A DNA stretch of 64,000 nucleotides, taken from NCBI GenBank assembly GCA_041751935.1, contig JBGSIA010000183.1, positions 65,561 to 129,560 of the forward strand. Reading direction: 5' to 3'. Of this stretch, positions 53,695-63,463 are shown in pieces. The translations under genes and the position numbers were made by a program. The notes below the pieces were generated by a model. The model did no database searches, was not told the origin of the DNA, and saw nothing but the letters and a program-made list of their open reading frames with translations. Origin of the DNA: JBBSJZ01 sp041751935. GTDB taxonomy: Bacteria; Planctomycetota; Planctomycetia; Pirellulales; Pirellulaceae. The stretch's first letter is position 1; every line of letters starts with the position of its first letter.

Positions 53695-56600
53695 ATGCTC
53701 GCTTTATTCTCTCGGCAACAACGATTTCTCCTGATGGCGATCGCAGGTTGCTGCGTCCTGTCTCTTGCGAGCCATGTTGAAGCCACCGAACGCTCGGAAT
53801 CCAGTGGCCCTGTTGAAATCAGTAGCCCAATTGATTTTGCTCGTGACATCTACCCCGTACTGAAGAGATCCTGTTTCGAGTGTCACGGTGTCGATAAACA
53901 GGAGTCCAGCTTGCGGCTGGATGTGAAAGCGAACGCTCTGTCTTCCTCGGTCCTTGAAGTCGGCAGTCCCGATAACAGCGAGTTGGTGCGGCGAATTAGT
54001 TTACCGCGCGGGCACGACGAGGTGATGCCAGTCCTTGGTGACCCACTGAATCCACGTGAAGTCACCGCAATTCGGCTCTGGATTGAACAAGGTGCCCAGT
54101 GGCCGGAGGACTTCGAGGCGCCACCGCATTGGGCGTATGTAACACCTCAGCGACCGATTGTCCCGACCGTTTCCGATCCCGACTGGATGCAGTCAGCTGT
54201 GGACGCATTTGTGTTGGCGCGACTAGACGAACTTGGATTGAAATCGTCGCCTCGTGCCGAGGCGGGAACGCTGCTGCGGCGAATTCACTTGGATCTCATT
54301 GGATTGCCGCCAACACTTCGTGAGGTTGAGGCTTTCGAATCGGATTCATCACCAGCATCTGTCCAGAAGTTGGTCGAAGAGTTGATGTCGCGTCCTCAAT
54401 TTGGCGAGCGTTGGGCGCGACCATGGCTGGACTTGGCTCGGTACGCCGATTCTCACGGATTCCAGCGAGATGATTTTCGCGATTCGTGGGCATACCGGGA
54501 TTGGGTCATTACGGCGCTCAATAAGGACCTGCCGTTCAACCAGTTCACGATCGAGCAACTTGCTGGTGACTTGTTACCTGGGGCCACGGAATCCCAGCGA
54601 ATCGCGACCGGTTTTCATCGTTGCTCGCCGACAAATTGTGAAGCCGGGTCATTGCCGGAAGAGACTCGAATTGAGCAAGTTATCGATCGAGTCAATACGA
54701 CGGCTTCGGTGTGGCTCGGCTCGACCCTCGAATGCGCCCAGTGTCACGATCACAAGTACGACCCGTTTACATCGAAAGACTATTATCGCTTTCTTGCCTT
54801 TTTTAACAGCACCGAATTGGAAGCCGATCGGCAGAAGCCGGACCAGCCGAGCAGCATTGCCTTCATCGGCCCAACGATGCCATTGTCGGATACAAACAGC
54901 GATACTCAGCGGACGCAGATCCTCGACAAGAAAGTTTCGTTTACAAATGCACGACGTCAAAGGAGAGATGAACTCAACAAAGATCTTGCAGCTTGGTCCA
55001 CGGAGACATCGTCGACGATTGCCGAGATTCCGCAGCAACATTCGATTGAAGTGGTTGATTTTGAGTCACTTGGCAACACCGATTCCTATCGTCTGCGAGA
55101 CGATGGTGCGGTGCTGTTGGTCGGCAGCGATCCGCCGTCCAAGGATACGTACACGATCACTGCTAAGTTGACCGCCGGTGTCGTTCGGGCGTTTCGCCTG
55201 GATGCGTTGACCGACGAATCGCTGCCTGGCAGCGGGCCCGGCCGTGGAGATTCGGTCCGCAGCAACTTTGTGCTCAACGAGCTTACCGTCAGCCTGCTTG
55301 ATGATGCTGGAGCAGAAAAACCGCTCCGGCTGGTTGATGCAAAGAGTGATTTCTCTCAGGCCAACTGGGACGTGGTCGGTGCGATTGATGAAAACAGCAA
55401 GAGCGGTTGGGCCATTTCGCCTCAGTTCGCTAGACCGCATTGGGCAACGTTTATTCTCGACTCGCCACTGGATACAACGGCTGGAGTTGAGCTGCGGTTT
55501 AAACTGCACCAGAATTTTGGCAACGCAAGAACTCTCGGATGTTTAAAAATCTCTGCTATTTCCGGCAGCCCGAATGTGGACAGCGTGCCGAAATCGATCG
55601 TCAACATAATTGCGTCGGAACCCAATACATGGACTCGCAAGCAGCGAGAACAGCTGCTCGATTATCGAATGCTGTTGGATCCGCAATCCGTTGCGATCGA
55701 TCAAGATTTAGCCAGCATCCAACAGGAATTGGATGCGTTGAAGCCTGAAACGACCCTGGTGATGGTCGAGTTGCCGCAACCACGAATGACGAACATATTC
55801 TTGCGTGGTGATTATCGCTCGCCGGGTGATCATGTGACTGCGGGCGTACCCGAGTTCCTTCATCGTTTGGATCATACGAATGAGGGCGAGCTGAATCGTT
55901 TGGACTTGGCAAAATGGTTGGTGAATCCAAGCAACCCGCTGGTTGCTCGCGTGACCGTCAATCGCTGGTGGTCAGAACTTTTCGGTGAGGGGCTTGTTCG
56001 AACGCCCGAAGATTTTGGTTTAAAAGGCGAATCTCCGACGCATTCTGAGTTGCTTGATTGGCTTGCGGTCGAGTTTGTTGAAAATGGATGGTCGATGAAA
56101 CATTTGCTTAAAGTAATCGTGACATCGGCTACCTATCAACAGTCGTCCAAGGTAACTCAACAGCTTGCGGAACTGGATGACCAGAATCGATTGTTAGCAC
56201 GCGGGCCACGAGTCCGATTGAGTGCTGAATCCATCCGCGATAATGCGATGAGCATTTCCGGCTTGATCTGTTTGAAGCAATTCGGGCCTCCGATTCGGCC
56301 GTACCAGCCCGACGGGTTGTGGGCAAAGGTTGGCGGCCAGAACTACCAGTATGTGGTCAGCCCCGGGGATGAGAAGTATCGTCGCGGTGTTTATGTCGTG
56401 CTGAAACGTGGTGCACCCTATCCCAGTTTCGTCAGCTTTGACGCTAACAATCGTTTCGCTTGCACGATCCAGCGATCGCGGACGAATACACCGTTACAAG
56501 CACTGACATTGCTCAATGATCCGGTGTTTGTTGAAGCGGCCAAAACCGTCGGCGTCCGCGCAGCGTCAACTGCAAAACAACAATCGGTCGAGTCAACGAT

Positions 56601-56832
56601 CGTGGACGAGTTTCGTCGCTGTACGGCCAGATCGCCTTTGCCCGAGGAACTTACGGCCCTGTCAGAGCTTTACCACTTGCAATCACAGCGGTATGAAAAC
56701 GTGCCGTTCGGTGCAAAGCAATTGGCTGCGGAAGTCGCGCTACCCAATGCTGTCACGGAAAGCGAGTTTGCGGCGTGGTTCGATGTCGCGACCGTGCTGA
56801 TGAACTTGCACGAAACGATCACAAAGGAATGA
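53695..56832 (+). CDS. Exported PSD1/DUF1549/DUF1553 cytochrome-like protein
   Basis: 1045 residues from ATG 53695, chosen because a signal peptide begins there (FLLMAIAGCCVLSLASHVEA); GTG 53635 or ATG 53641 would add up to 20 residues. A planctomycete cytochrome domain follows with CFECHGVDKQESSLRLD (about 61-77) and RLWIEQGAQWPEDFEAP. DUF1549 has LLRRIHLDLIGLPPTLREVE, RWARPWLDLARYADSHG and LECAQCHDHKYDPF. A middle region (about 460-690) is a concanavalin- or discoidin-like beta domain. DUF1553 ends the protein, with RLDLAKWLVNPSNPLVARVTVNRWW and RSRTNTPLQALTLLNDP. No DUF1501 gene follows, unlike the usual pairing. Confidence 0.94.
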   Translation: MLALFSRQQRFLLMAIAGCCVLSLASHVEATERSESSGPVEISSPIDFARDIYPVLKRSCFECHGVDKQESSLRLDVKANALSSSVLEVGSPDNSELVRRISLPRGHDEVMPVLGDPLNPREVTAIRLWIEQGAQWPEDFEAPPHWAYVTPQRPIVPTVSDPDWMQSAVDAFVLARLDELGLKSSPRAEAGTLLRRIHLDLIGLPPTLREVEAFESDSSPASVQKLVEELMSRPQFGERWARPWLDLARYADSHGFQRDDFRDSWAYRDWVITALNKDLPFNQFTIEQLAGDLLPGATESQRIATGFHRCSPTNCEAGSLPEETRIEQVIDRVNTTASVWLGSTLECAQCHDHKYDPFTSKDYYRFLAFFNSTELEADRQKPDQPSSIAFIGPTMPLSDTNSDTQRTQILDKKVSFTNARRQRRDELNKDLAAWSTETSSTIAEIPQQHSIEVVDFESLGNTDSYRLRDDGAVLLVGSDPPSKDTYTITAKLTAGVVRAFRLDALTDESLPGSGPGRGDSVRSNFVLNELTVSLLDDAGAEKPLRLVDAKSDFSQANWDVVGAIDENSKSGWAISPQFARPHWATFILDSPLDTTAGVELRFKLHQNFGNARTLGCLKISAISGSPNVDSVPKSIVNIIASEPNTWTRKQREQLLDYRMLLDPQSVAIDQDLASIQQELDALKPETTLVMVELPQPRMTNIFLRGDYRSPGDHVTAGVPEFLHRLDHTNEGELNRLDLAKWLVNPSNPLVARVTVNRWWSELFGEGLVRTPEDFGLKGESPTHSELLDWLAVEFVENGWSMKHLLKVIVTSATYQQSSKVTQQLAELDDQNRLLARGPRVRLSAESIRDNAMSISGLICLKQFGPPIRPYQPDGLWAKVGGQNYQYVVSPGDEKYRRGVYVVLKRGAPYPSFVSFDANNRFACTIQRSRTNTPLQALTLLNDPVFVEAAKTVGVRAASTAKQQSVESTIVDEFRRCTARSPLPEELTALSELYHLQSQRYENVPFGAKQLAAEVALPNAVTESEFAAWFDVATVLMNLHETITKE

Positions 56833-56847
56833 TCAACAACGAAGGAC

Positions 56848-57168
56848 CTAGCACAAATTGCTGTCGAATACTCTCACCTCGGCCCAGTTCTCTTTCTGCT
56901 GGGCAATGAACTCCAAGTGACGTGGCGCGGTCTGATACATGTCGTGTGACTTGCGGTCGGCAAAGATGACGTGCAGTGAAACGTCGTAATCCATGTTGAC
57001 CGGGCGATTCAAACCAGGTTCTCGCACGCCGACGCTGAAATCGACAACCCCTTCGTGATCGTTCAGATATCCATTGCAGGCGTCGATCAAGGATTGCCGG
57101 GCGGATTCGGTACGATCGGCAAGAGTGAAGAAAACGTGGTGTGCAAGTTTGGGCATGGCGCTAGACAT
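56848..57168 (-). CDS. Dabb-family (stress-responsive alpha/beta barrel) protein
   Basis: 106 residues, the usual single-domain size. The ferredoxin-like dimeric barrel pattern is seen in KLAHHVFFTLADRTESARQSL at the start and YDVSLHVIFADRKSHDMYQ followed by HLEFIAQQKENWAEVRVFD at the end. It is a cytoplasmic protein with no signal peptide. Members include plant stress proteins and a few biosynthetic cyclases, but most are uncharacterised. It is convergent with the large cytochrome-like gene (15 bp between). Confidence 0.9.
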   Translation of the reverse strand: MSSAMPKLAHHVFFTLADRTESARQSLIDACNGYLNDHEGVVDFSVGVREPGLNRPVNMDYDVSLHVIFADRKSHDMYQTAPRHLEFIAQQKENWAEVRVFDSNLC

Positions 57169-57346
57169 AGGTGTGTGGATTCGGCAGAAAATCTGGGCAA
57201 GTCGCTCCCAGTTCGACTGCTGAGTTTGACTGGTGAGAATATCCTATCGAATCCCGTCCTCAAGTCACTATGGGCGCGTCACCTAATCTCGCGGGCACCG
57301 ATTATCGCAGGCACTTAATGTGGCGGTCGCCAAAAGTCGCGGTCGC

Positions 57347-57799
57347 TTATTGTCGCGGCTTGCGTTTACTCAAACCCGCACGGTCCATCAACGAGTGCTT
57401 GTTCAATTCGTCCAAGTAATCATCGTCCGGCGGTGGTGGCCCGTACGCGCCAAGCAATTGAGGATCGTACTCGACGATGTACTCGTGCTTGGCAAAGGCT
57501 AACTTACACTTCGGGTCCAAACGTTTGCGGACGATGGACTTGCCGTCCACGCGAGTTCCGTTGCGGCTATTCAGGTCGCGAGCGAACCAGTAGCCTTGTT
57601 CAACAGCAAGTCGACAATGCGTGGTGGAGATGTTGGCGAACTTGAGCTGGATGTCACAGTCCGCTTGCCGGCCGACCAGCAATCGCGACTTGATCAACGG
57701 GATCACATCGCCGCCTCCACAGGGCACGAGCTGACCGAAAGCTCCCGCATAAACGGGCGGTACGTACTCGTCATCGATCGGGTTGACATGCATGTTCAT
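57347..57799 (-). CDS. FHA-domain protein
   Basis: 150 residues from ATG 57799; a GTG three codons upstream is less likely. The forkhead-associated domain spans about residues 30-110: LLVGRQADCDIQLKFANIS, then THCRL (the Ser/His region) and DLNSRNGTRVDG, which carry the conserved Arg, Ser/Thr, His and Asn that bind phosphothreonine. The C-terminal 40 residues are polar and Pro/Asp-rich (YGPPPPDDDYLDEL). The protein has no signal peptide and is cytoplasmic. It is the natural kind of reader for the Ser/Thr kinases in this window, but no direct link is shown. Confidence 0.93.
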   Translation of the reverse strand: MNMHVNPIDDEYVPPVYAGAFGQLVPCGGGDVIPLIKSRLLVGRQADCDIQLKFANISTTHCRLAVEQGYWFARDLNSRNGTRVDGKSIVRKRLDPKCKLAFAKHEYIVEYDPQLLGAYGPPPPDDDYLDELNKHSLMDRAGLSKRKPRQ

Positions 57800-57948
57800 G
57801 GTGATCACTACTTGATTCGAGTATAAAAAAGTTCAGTCAGTATAAATATTCCATGAGGTTCCGCGCAACTCTTTGCCTTTAAGGATTGCTCGATTCCACC
57901 ACCACCATTTTGACTCACCTCCCCCGCTTGGCAACTCTGAAACCGAAA

Positions 57949-59016
57949 ATGCTTGAACAACAGCACGATTCTCTCGCTTGGCACCGCGAGGGATTGCGAT
58001 TGAATGCGTTTGGTGCGGCGTTGCGTCGGCGGTTCGGCGGTCGGGTGCAGCGAGTGAGCATTGACGCGGGATTTACGTGCCCAAATGTCGATGGAAGCGT
58101 GACTCGGGGCGGATGCAATTTTTGCGATAACCGTTCCTTCAGCCCCTCTCGAAGGTTACGCTTAAAACGAGTCAGCGACCAACTTTCTGGCGGCATCGAG
58201 TCGGTTCGACGCCGATACGACAAAGTGTCCGGTTTCATCGCCTACTTTCAACCCGCAACCAATACGTACGCTCCTGTCGACCAGTTGGAGGAGCTTTTCG
58301 AGTTGGCTCTTTCGCTCCGCTCGGACATCGTCGGGCTGGCAATCGGAACTCGGCCGGACTGTGTTCCCGACTCCGTCTTGGAGTTGCTAGAGCGGCTTGC
58401 AACCAATCATTACGTCTCGCTTGAGTTCGGGATGCAATCGATTCACGACGCGAGTTTGCAATGGATGAATCGGGCGCACACTCATGCGGACATGGTCAAC
58501 GCGATCGATCGCAGCCGAGGTCGAGGTTTTGAGTGCTGTGCCCACATCATTCTCGGAGTGCCCGGTGAGACTCACGAAATGATGTTAGCGACGGCACAGG
58601 AGGTTGTTCGGCTGGGGTTCGATTCCATCAAACTACACAATCTGTATGCCGTTCGCGGTACGCCATTGGGCGACGAAGTTCTTGCTGGCAAGGTACAAAT
58701 GATGTCCCGCGAGGATTACATCCGGATTGTCGTCGACTTCTTAGAGCGGGTCGCACCAGAAGTGATTGTTGAACGAGTCAGCGGTGATGCCCCGCCGGAT
58801 TATCTGATCGAGCCGCAGTGGTGTTTAGAGAAGTCACTTTTGCGACGGTTGATCGACGAGGAATTCGCAACCCGCCGTACACGCCAGGGCAGTCACTACC
58901 GTCCGCCGATTGACTCGCCAGTGTCACGGCCGCGCCCGCAAGATCGGACGCCCGCATCGATCCGCGGCACAATCGACCGGCGGGGACGTTTGCCGGTGCT
59001 TAAGATCAACGATTGA
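57949..59016 (+). CDS. Radical SAM protein, TIGR01212 (YhcC) family
   Basis: 355 residues from ATG 57949; an upstream TTG at 57886 is rejected. The cluster motif is CPNVDGSVTRGGCNFC (about 45-60), the C-x(n)-C-x2-C form of the family, preceded by RVQRVSIDAGFT. Later landmarks are AYFQPATNTYAP, GLAIGTRPDCV, LEFGMQSIHDASLQWMNRAHTH, HIILGVPGE and IKLHNLYAVRGTPL. It binds a [4Fe-4S] cluster and S-adenosylmethionine. The substrate is not established for the family. The C-terminal about 45 residues after the core are Arg/Pro-rich. It is unrelated to its neighbours. Confidence 0.94.
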   Translation: MLEQQHDSLAWHREGLRLNAFGAALRRRFGGRVQRVSIDAGFTCPNVDGSVTRGGCNFCDNRSFSPSRRLRLKRVSDQLSGGIESVRRRYDKVSGFIAYFQPATNTYAPVDQLEELFELALSLRSDIVGLAIGTRPDCVPDSVLELLERLATNHYVSLEFGMQSIHDASLQWMNRAHTHADMVNAIDRSRGRGFECCAHIILGVPGETHEMMLATAQEVVRLGFDSIKLHNLYAVRGTPLGDEVLAGKVQMMSREDYIRIVVDFLERVAPEVIVERVSGDAPPDYLIEPQWCLEKSLLRRLIDEEFATRRTRQGSHYRPPIDSPVSRPRPQDRTPASIRGTIDRRGRLPVLKIND

Positions 59017-59148
59017 GTTCGAAGTTCCAGCCTGCCGGGCAACGCTTTTTTGGAAAATCGTTTCTTGTCCGCTCAAGATTTATTGATCCAGCGCCGGCGG
59101 ATGCCGACTTAAATAAAAGTCCGCACCACGTCACAGATTGAATAAACG

Positions 59149-59820
59149 ATGCATAGTGAAAGTTCAAAGTCCCAACTTCGTATTCCCGATGCCCATTTCA
59201 CAGTTGCTTCCCAAGCGAATGCGTCCCACAACCCTATTTCGTGGATAGTGTTGTTCTTGGTTGGATGGTGCTGTTGCGCTTCGGTAGCCATGGGCCAGAG
59301 TTTCACAGCTCCTGTGCAGTTTCTCAATGAAGCCGAGTTAGCGGATGCGCCTCCACACTTGATTCTTCGCCCACCGACATCGCGTCAGAACGCTACTCAT
59401 CCGATTCGAAGCATCGTCACATCACGTGCCGCTCAGCCGATCCTATACGCTGTCCGAGCGGAAATGGTCGACGAGTATGGCAGTGAGCAAGACCACTACG
59501 CTCAAGACTTGTCAGTTGTACCGGCCAATCATTTGTCAGCCAGCCACCTGTCTCTCAGTGACACCGCCGACGCTAAGACGCAGCATCGCGGCAGCAAATC
59601 CGTGAAGACAATGATGCACGAAATTGCGCATGAGGATGGTCCCGTGTTGAGACATCTACACGAGCACAAGCTGGCAGCTCCGGCGTCGATTCCCGAAGCG
59701 ACGATCGATCCACGCTGGAAAGCTCCCTACGCCTACGGCTATTTCGGAGCCAGCGGCAGTAAGCACTGGAAAAAATCCAGCGGCTATCGAGATACCTACA
59801 AACGCTGGAGCTATCAATAG
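59149..59820 (+). CDS. Exported hypothetical protein
   Basis: 223 residues. A polar 30-residue leader precedes a hydrophobic stretch (ISWIVLFLVGWCCCASVAMG, about 30-49), so it is either exported or anchored by one helix. The mature part is His- and Asp-rich (MMHEIAHEDGPVLRHLHEHKLAAP) and ends in an aromatic, basic tail (APYAYGYFGASGSKHWKKSSGYRDTYKRWSYQ). The tail resembles ends seen on several short planctomycete secreted proteins. No family is recognised. It stands alone between the radical SAM and HemQ genes on the same strand. Confidence 0.7.
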   Translation: MHSESSKSQLRIPDAHFTVASQANASHNPISWIVLFLVGWCCCASVAMGQSFTAPVQFLNEAELADAPPHLILRPPTSRQNATHPIRSIVTSRAAQPILYAVRAEMVDEYGSEQDHYAQDLSVVPANHLSASHLSLSDTADAKTQHRGSKSVKTMMHEIAHEDGPVLRHLHEHKLAAPASIPEATIDPRWKAPYAYGYFGASGSKHWKKSSGYRDTYKRWSYQ

Positions 59821-59928
59821 GTCGGCTCGTCGAGCGGGCGTCGACGATCTAGGATAGCGGTTGACACAACGGCCACCTACGTTGTCTCGGACAGGTAATC
59901 CGCGTTCCGCTATCCCAACGTTAATTCG

Positions 59929-60774
59929 ATGAATGTTCCTCCTCCTTCCGGTCGCCACGCCGTTTCTCAGCCTGAACCATCGATCATCCCTGAAACCGGT
60001 TGGCATTGCGCTCATTATTTCTACCGATTCCGCCGCGAGTTCCTCGACGCCAGGCTCAGCCCGAATCACCAGCGTCAGTTTGTCGAGGCGCTCAAGCCCC
60101 AAGGGGATGCGGCTCCGCAGCGAATGGCATCGTATTGGACGAGCGGCCACCGGACAGATTTTGCGGTCATGGTGATGGATCCTGACCCGTCCAAAGTCGA
60201 CGCCGTTCACCAAAGGATCATCGCTCCTGGGATCGGCAAATACGTCGAGCCCACGTGGTCGTTCGTCTCCATGAGCGAAGTAAGTGAGTACGTGCCGACA
60301 ATTGAGCGGTTTCGTGATCGCCTAATCGGTGATGGTGCGGCACCGGACTCGCCCGAATTGGCTGCCAAGGTCACGGCGTATGAGCGTCGCTTGCCACTGA
60401 TGAACGAGCAACGGCTTCGCCCAGAGTTCCCTGAATGGCCAGCGGCCTGTTTTTATCCCATGAACAAAAGTCGAGTTCCGGGAGCGAATTGGTTTATGGA
60501 ACCGTTCAGCCGCCGTAACTCGATGATGGCCGAACACGCGCAAAGCGGGATCGCGTTTGCTGGTCGAGTCAGCCAGTTGATCAGTGTGGGTGTGGGGCTA
60601 GATGATTGGGAGTGGATGGTGACGCTGTGGGCGCGGAACCCCGAATACTTGAAGGAGATCGTCTACAAAATGAGGTTCGACCAAGCGAGTGCGAAGTATG
60701 CCGAATTTGGCCCTTTTTATATTGGTTATCGTGCCCAGGGCGAGGAAATTCTGCAACACTGCCAATTGGTCTAA
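59929..60774 (+). CDS. hemQ: HemQ/chlorite-dismutase-family protein (coproheme decarboxylase)
   Basis: 281 residues. Family landmarks are WHCAHYFYRFRRE near the N-terminus, a central TDFAVMVMDPDPSKVDA, KNSR-type YPMNKSRVPGANWF, and the haem-ligand region MMAEHAQSGIAFAGRVSQLISVGVGLDDWEWMVTLW (proximal His at about residue 200). It lacks a signal peptide, as expected for HemQ, which decarboxylates coproheme to haem b in the coproporphyrin-dependent pathway. Planctomycetes are reported to use this branch. The alternative, a true chlorite dismutase, is less likely because no perchlorate gene is near and the sequence is HemQ-like. It is convergent with purC. Confidence 0.9.
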   Translation: MNVPPPSGRHAVSQPEPSIIPETGWHCAHYFYRFRREFLDARLSPNHQRQFVEALKPQGDAAPQRMASYWTSGHRTDFAVMVMDPDPSKVDAVHQRIIAPGIGKYVEPTWSFVSMSEVSEYVPTIERFRDRLIGDGAAPDSPELAAKVTAYERRLPLMNEQRLRPEFPEWPAACFYPMNKSRVPGANWFMEPFSRRNSMMAEHAQSGIAFAGRVSQLISVGVGLDDWEWMVTLWARNPEYLKEIVYKMRFDQASAKYAEFGPFYIGYRAQGEEILQHCQLV

Positions 60775-60795
60775 CTCGCAGCCATTGACGGTTAA

Positions 60796-61674
60796 CTAAC
60801 TGGTGATTCGCCGTAGCGCTTCTCGATACTTAGCTGCGGTTTGGTCGCGGATGGATTGCGGCAGCGGTGGCGGCGGACTGTTTTTGTCCCATCCGCAGTT
60901 CGATAACCATTCACGAACAAACTGTTTGTCGAAGGACTTTTGTGGTCGTCCCGGTTGATAATCGTCCACTGGCCAAAATCGTGAACTGTCCGGCGTGAGT
61001 ACTTCGTCGACTAGTGTCAGCTCACCTTCGACGAATCCAAATTCAAATTTCGTGTCGGCAATCAAAATGCCTTTCTCCCGTGCGTGCTCAAACGCGGCTT
61101 GGTAAATCAGCAAGCTCCGATCACGCAATTCGCTGGCAAGAGGCTCGCCGATGTCCGCCGTCATGCGTTCGAAGCTGACGTTCTCGTCGTGCCCAGATTC
61201 GGCCTTGGTTGCTGGAGTAAAAATTGGCTGAGGAAGTTTGTCGCACTGAACCAAACCCTCCGGCAATTTTATGCCGCAGATTTGTCGGTTTTTTTGGTAC
61301 TCTTTGAGCCCGCTGCCCTCTAAATAGCCTCGGACGACGCATTCAAAGGGAACGACCGCAGCTTTGTCCACTACAACGACTCGGCCTTTCAGAGGGGCCA
61401 CGTCCATCGAGGCGACTAGCTCGGACGGAATTTCTGTACTGCGAAAGTGATTGCGACCCGGAAGCCGACTAAACCAAAAACAGCTCATCGTCGTCAGTAA
61501 CTCCCCTTTACCGGGAATTCCTGATGGTAAAATGTAGTCAAAGGCACTAATTCGATCGGTGCTGACGATGAGTAAGCTGTCCCCCAAATCATAGACATCG
61601 CGAACCTTGCCGGATCGTCGCGGCAAAGGCAATTGAGTCTCCAGCAGCGAGCCGTAGTCATCAAAACGATACAT
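60796..61674 (-). CDS. purC: Phosphoribosylaminoimidazole-succinocarboxamide synthase
   Basis: 292 residues, the expected size for the longer bacterial and eukaryotic form. The enzyme ligates aspartate to CAIR in purine synthesis, using ATP. Signatures are SGKVRDVYDLGDSLLIVSTDRISAFD (about 21-46), IPGKG (53-57), VVRGYLEGSG, ESGHDENVSF, ILIADTKFEFG and DEVLTPDSSRFWP. All conserved blocks are present. It stands alone, not in a pur operon. The divergent region to the GH10-like gene is about 220 bp and holds no other feature. Confidence 0.97.
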   Translation of the reverse strand: MYRFDDYGSLLETQLPLPRRSGKVRDVYDLGDSLLIVSTDRISAFDYILPSGIPGKGELLTTMSCFWFSRLPGRNHFRSTEIPSELVASMDVAPLKGRVVVVDKAAVVPFECVVRGYLEGSGLKEYQKNRQICGIKLPEGLVQCDKLPQPIFTPATKAESGHDENVSFERMTADIGEPLASELRDRSLLIYQAAFEHAREKGILIADTKFEFGFVEGELTLVDEVLTPDSSRFWPVDDYQPGRPQKSFDKQFVREWLSNCGWDKNSPPPPLPQSIRDQTAAKYREALRRITS

Positions 61675-61894
61675 TCAATGTCCAGCGTGTGGGAGGTAGG
61701 CGGTCGTTCAGCGACCGCAAGCAACAGGCGAAAATGATGGGCGTTGCTACTGTGCCAAAGAGAACTCGCTCCGACAAGCATGTGTCACCCTCGCCGATAG
61801 CGGTTCGACGGATTACCATAAGCTAGCTCGGCGGGTCGTTTGTCCGTCGTTTGGATTGAGTAACGTCGGGGCGGCAGCCCCTTTAACAACAAAA

Positions 61895-63409
61895 ATGGTG
61901 TGGTCGATCGCTATGGGGCAATTTAACTTCGATGTCCCCGAAGCGGCCCGTGCCTTCGTCGAGCGCTCGCTTTGGAAAGACGCTTACATTTGCGGGATCG
62001 AGGGAGTGCCCTGGCAATCGAAAAGTCTCTTTGACGGGGATCGCTTGAGTGTGGTCCGCGGGATTGAGTCATCGGGCAAGTTGTACCTTACCTGTCCCGT
62101 GGATGGCATTGGCTTTCGCACCCTAAGTACCTGTTCATTGCGACCGATTGATCAATCACATCAGTTGCTGCTGGAGCTTGCTCGTGGAAGTTGCTATCGC
62201 GCACGTGTGCAGAGTGATGCCTGGCAACGAGCTGGACTGGTCTTGAGCGATACGTTCCAAAAATTGCTTCAACAGGGCACGGATCGCTTCCTTGATGCGG
62301 CCCAACGCGGAGGAGATTCGAAACTTGGCAGCGAAGCAGCAATTGATGCTATCGAAATTCTCGAACGCGCGATGGCCGAACTTGGTGAGTCGTACGCCGT
62401 CCAGTCGATATCCTTTCGCAAGCAGCGCCAAGCTCAAATCACGACGTTATTCGGCGCCTCAGTCACGCCTCCGTCGCCTGCTATCTCACCCGTACAAAGT
62501 GATCTGTTTGCCGAGGCATTCAATGCCGCCGCAGTACGATTGAACTGGGCCGACATTGAGACCGACGCTGGACGCTTTAACTACGACAATGCTTGGACGA
62601 CCATTCGCTGGTGCCAAGCCAAGGGATTGAAAGTGATCGGCGGACCGCTAATCGATTTTCGCCAGCGTCTGTTGCCTCAATGGTTGTACTTGCTCGAAGA
62701 TAACTTCGAGGCCTTTCTGGACGCGGCAACATCATTTGTCGAACGCACGGTCATTACATTGCGAGGCTCGGTACAGATATGGAATTGTGCCTCGGCGTTG
62801 AACACTCCTGGACCGCTTAGACTTGATGACGAACAAGTGATGCGATTGGCCGTCGCGATGCTGCAAACAGTTCGCCGGTTGGACCCCAATGTGCCCACGA
62901 TCATGACGTTCGACCAACCGTTCGGTGAGTACTTGTCCAAGCACCGCGAGGGCATATCGCCATTGCATTTTGCGGACGCACTGCTGCGAAGTGGACTGGC
63001 GCTGGCCGGTATTGGACTGGAAACGAATGTCAATTATCTCAGTGGTGGCACCATGCCTCGCTCTGCGGTCGATTACGGCCAAATGATTGATCGCTGGGCG
63101 ACTCTCGGTATGCCATTGCTGGTCCAGTTAGCCGTTCCAGGAGGAATGGGGATGGATGCCCAAGCCGTCGCACCGAGCGAAACGCTAGCGACTCAAGGAC
63201 CAGCCGAAAACGAACAGTTGCAGCTAGGTGGCCAAATGATTCGCACACTGTTGGCAAAGCAAGTTGTGCATGGAATCGTTTGGAATGGCTGGTCCGATAG
63301 CGAGCCTCATGTACAGAGCCACTCAGGGCTGATCGACACATGTGGTAAGCCAAGGCCGATGCTTGAATACCTTACCAAATTGCGACGCGAAGTATTGACC
63401 GCAACTTAA
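61895..63409 (+). CDS. GH10-like (xylanase-fold) protein lacking the usual catalytic Glu pair
   Basis: 504 residues from ATG 61895; ATG 61913 (MGQFNFDVP) is also possible. The C-terminal 330 residues have the GH10 barrel order: FNAAAVRLNWADIETDAGRFNYD, WCQAKGLKVIGGPLIDF, a fourth-strand block ending LRGSVQIWNCASALNTP, FADALLRSGLALAGIGLE and VVHGIVWNGWSD near the end. In active family members the acid/base Glu stands in a WDVVNE block and the nucleophile in an ITELD block. Here these read WNCASAL and LVQLAVP, so both glutamates appear replaced. The N-terminal 170 residues are unassigned. No signal peptide is seen. It could be a sugar-binding or signalling protein instead of an enzyme. Confidence 0.8.
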   Translation: MVWSIAMGQFNFDVPEAARAFVERSLWKDAYICGIEGVPWQSKSLFDGDRLSVVRGIESSGKLYLTCPVDGIGFRTLSTCSLRPIDQSHQLLLELARGSCYRARVQSDAWQRAGLVLSDTFQKLLQQGTDRFLDAAQRGGDSKLGSEAAIDAIEILERAMAELGESYAVQSISFRKQRQAQITTLFGASVTPPSPAISPVQSDLFAEAFNAAAVRLNWADIETDAGRFNYDNAWTTIRWCQAKGLKVIGGPLIDFRQRLLPQWLYLLEDNFEAFLDAATSFVERTVITLRGSVQIWNCASALNTPGPLRLDDEQVMRLAVAMLQTVRRLDPNVPTIMTFDQPFGEYLSKHREGISPLHFADALLRSGLALAGIGLETNVNYLSGGTMPRSAVDYGQMIDRWATLGMPLLVQLAVPGGMGMDAQAVAPSETLATQGPAENEQLQLGGQMIRTLLAKQVVHGIVWNGWSDSEPHVQSHSGLIDTCGKPRPMLEYLTKLRREVLTAT

Positions 63410-63463
63410 CTTAGACCTTTTCCGAAAAGAGTGCTGACTTTGTAGGCACCTGGGATATCGATC

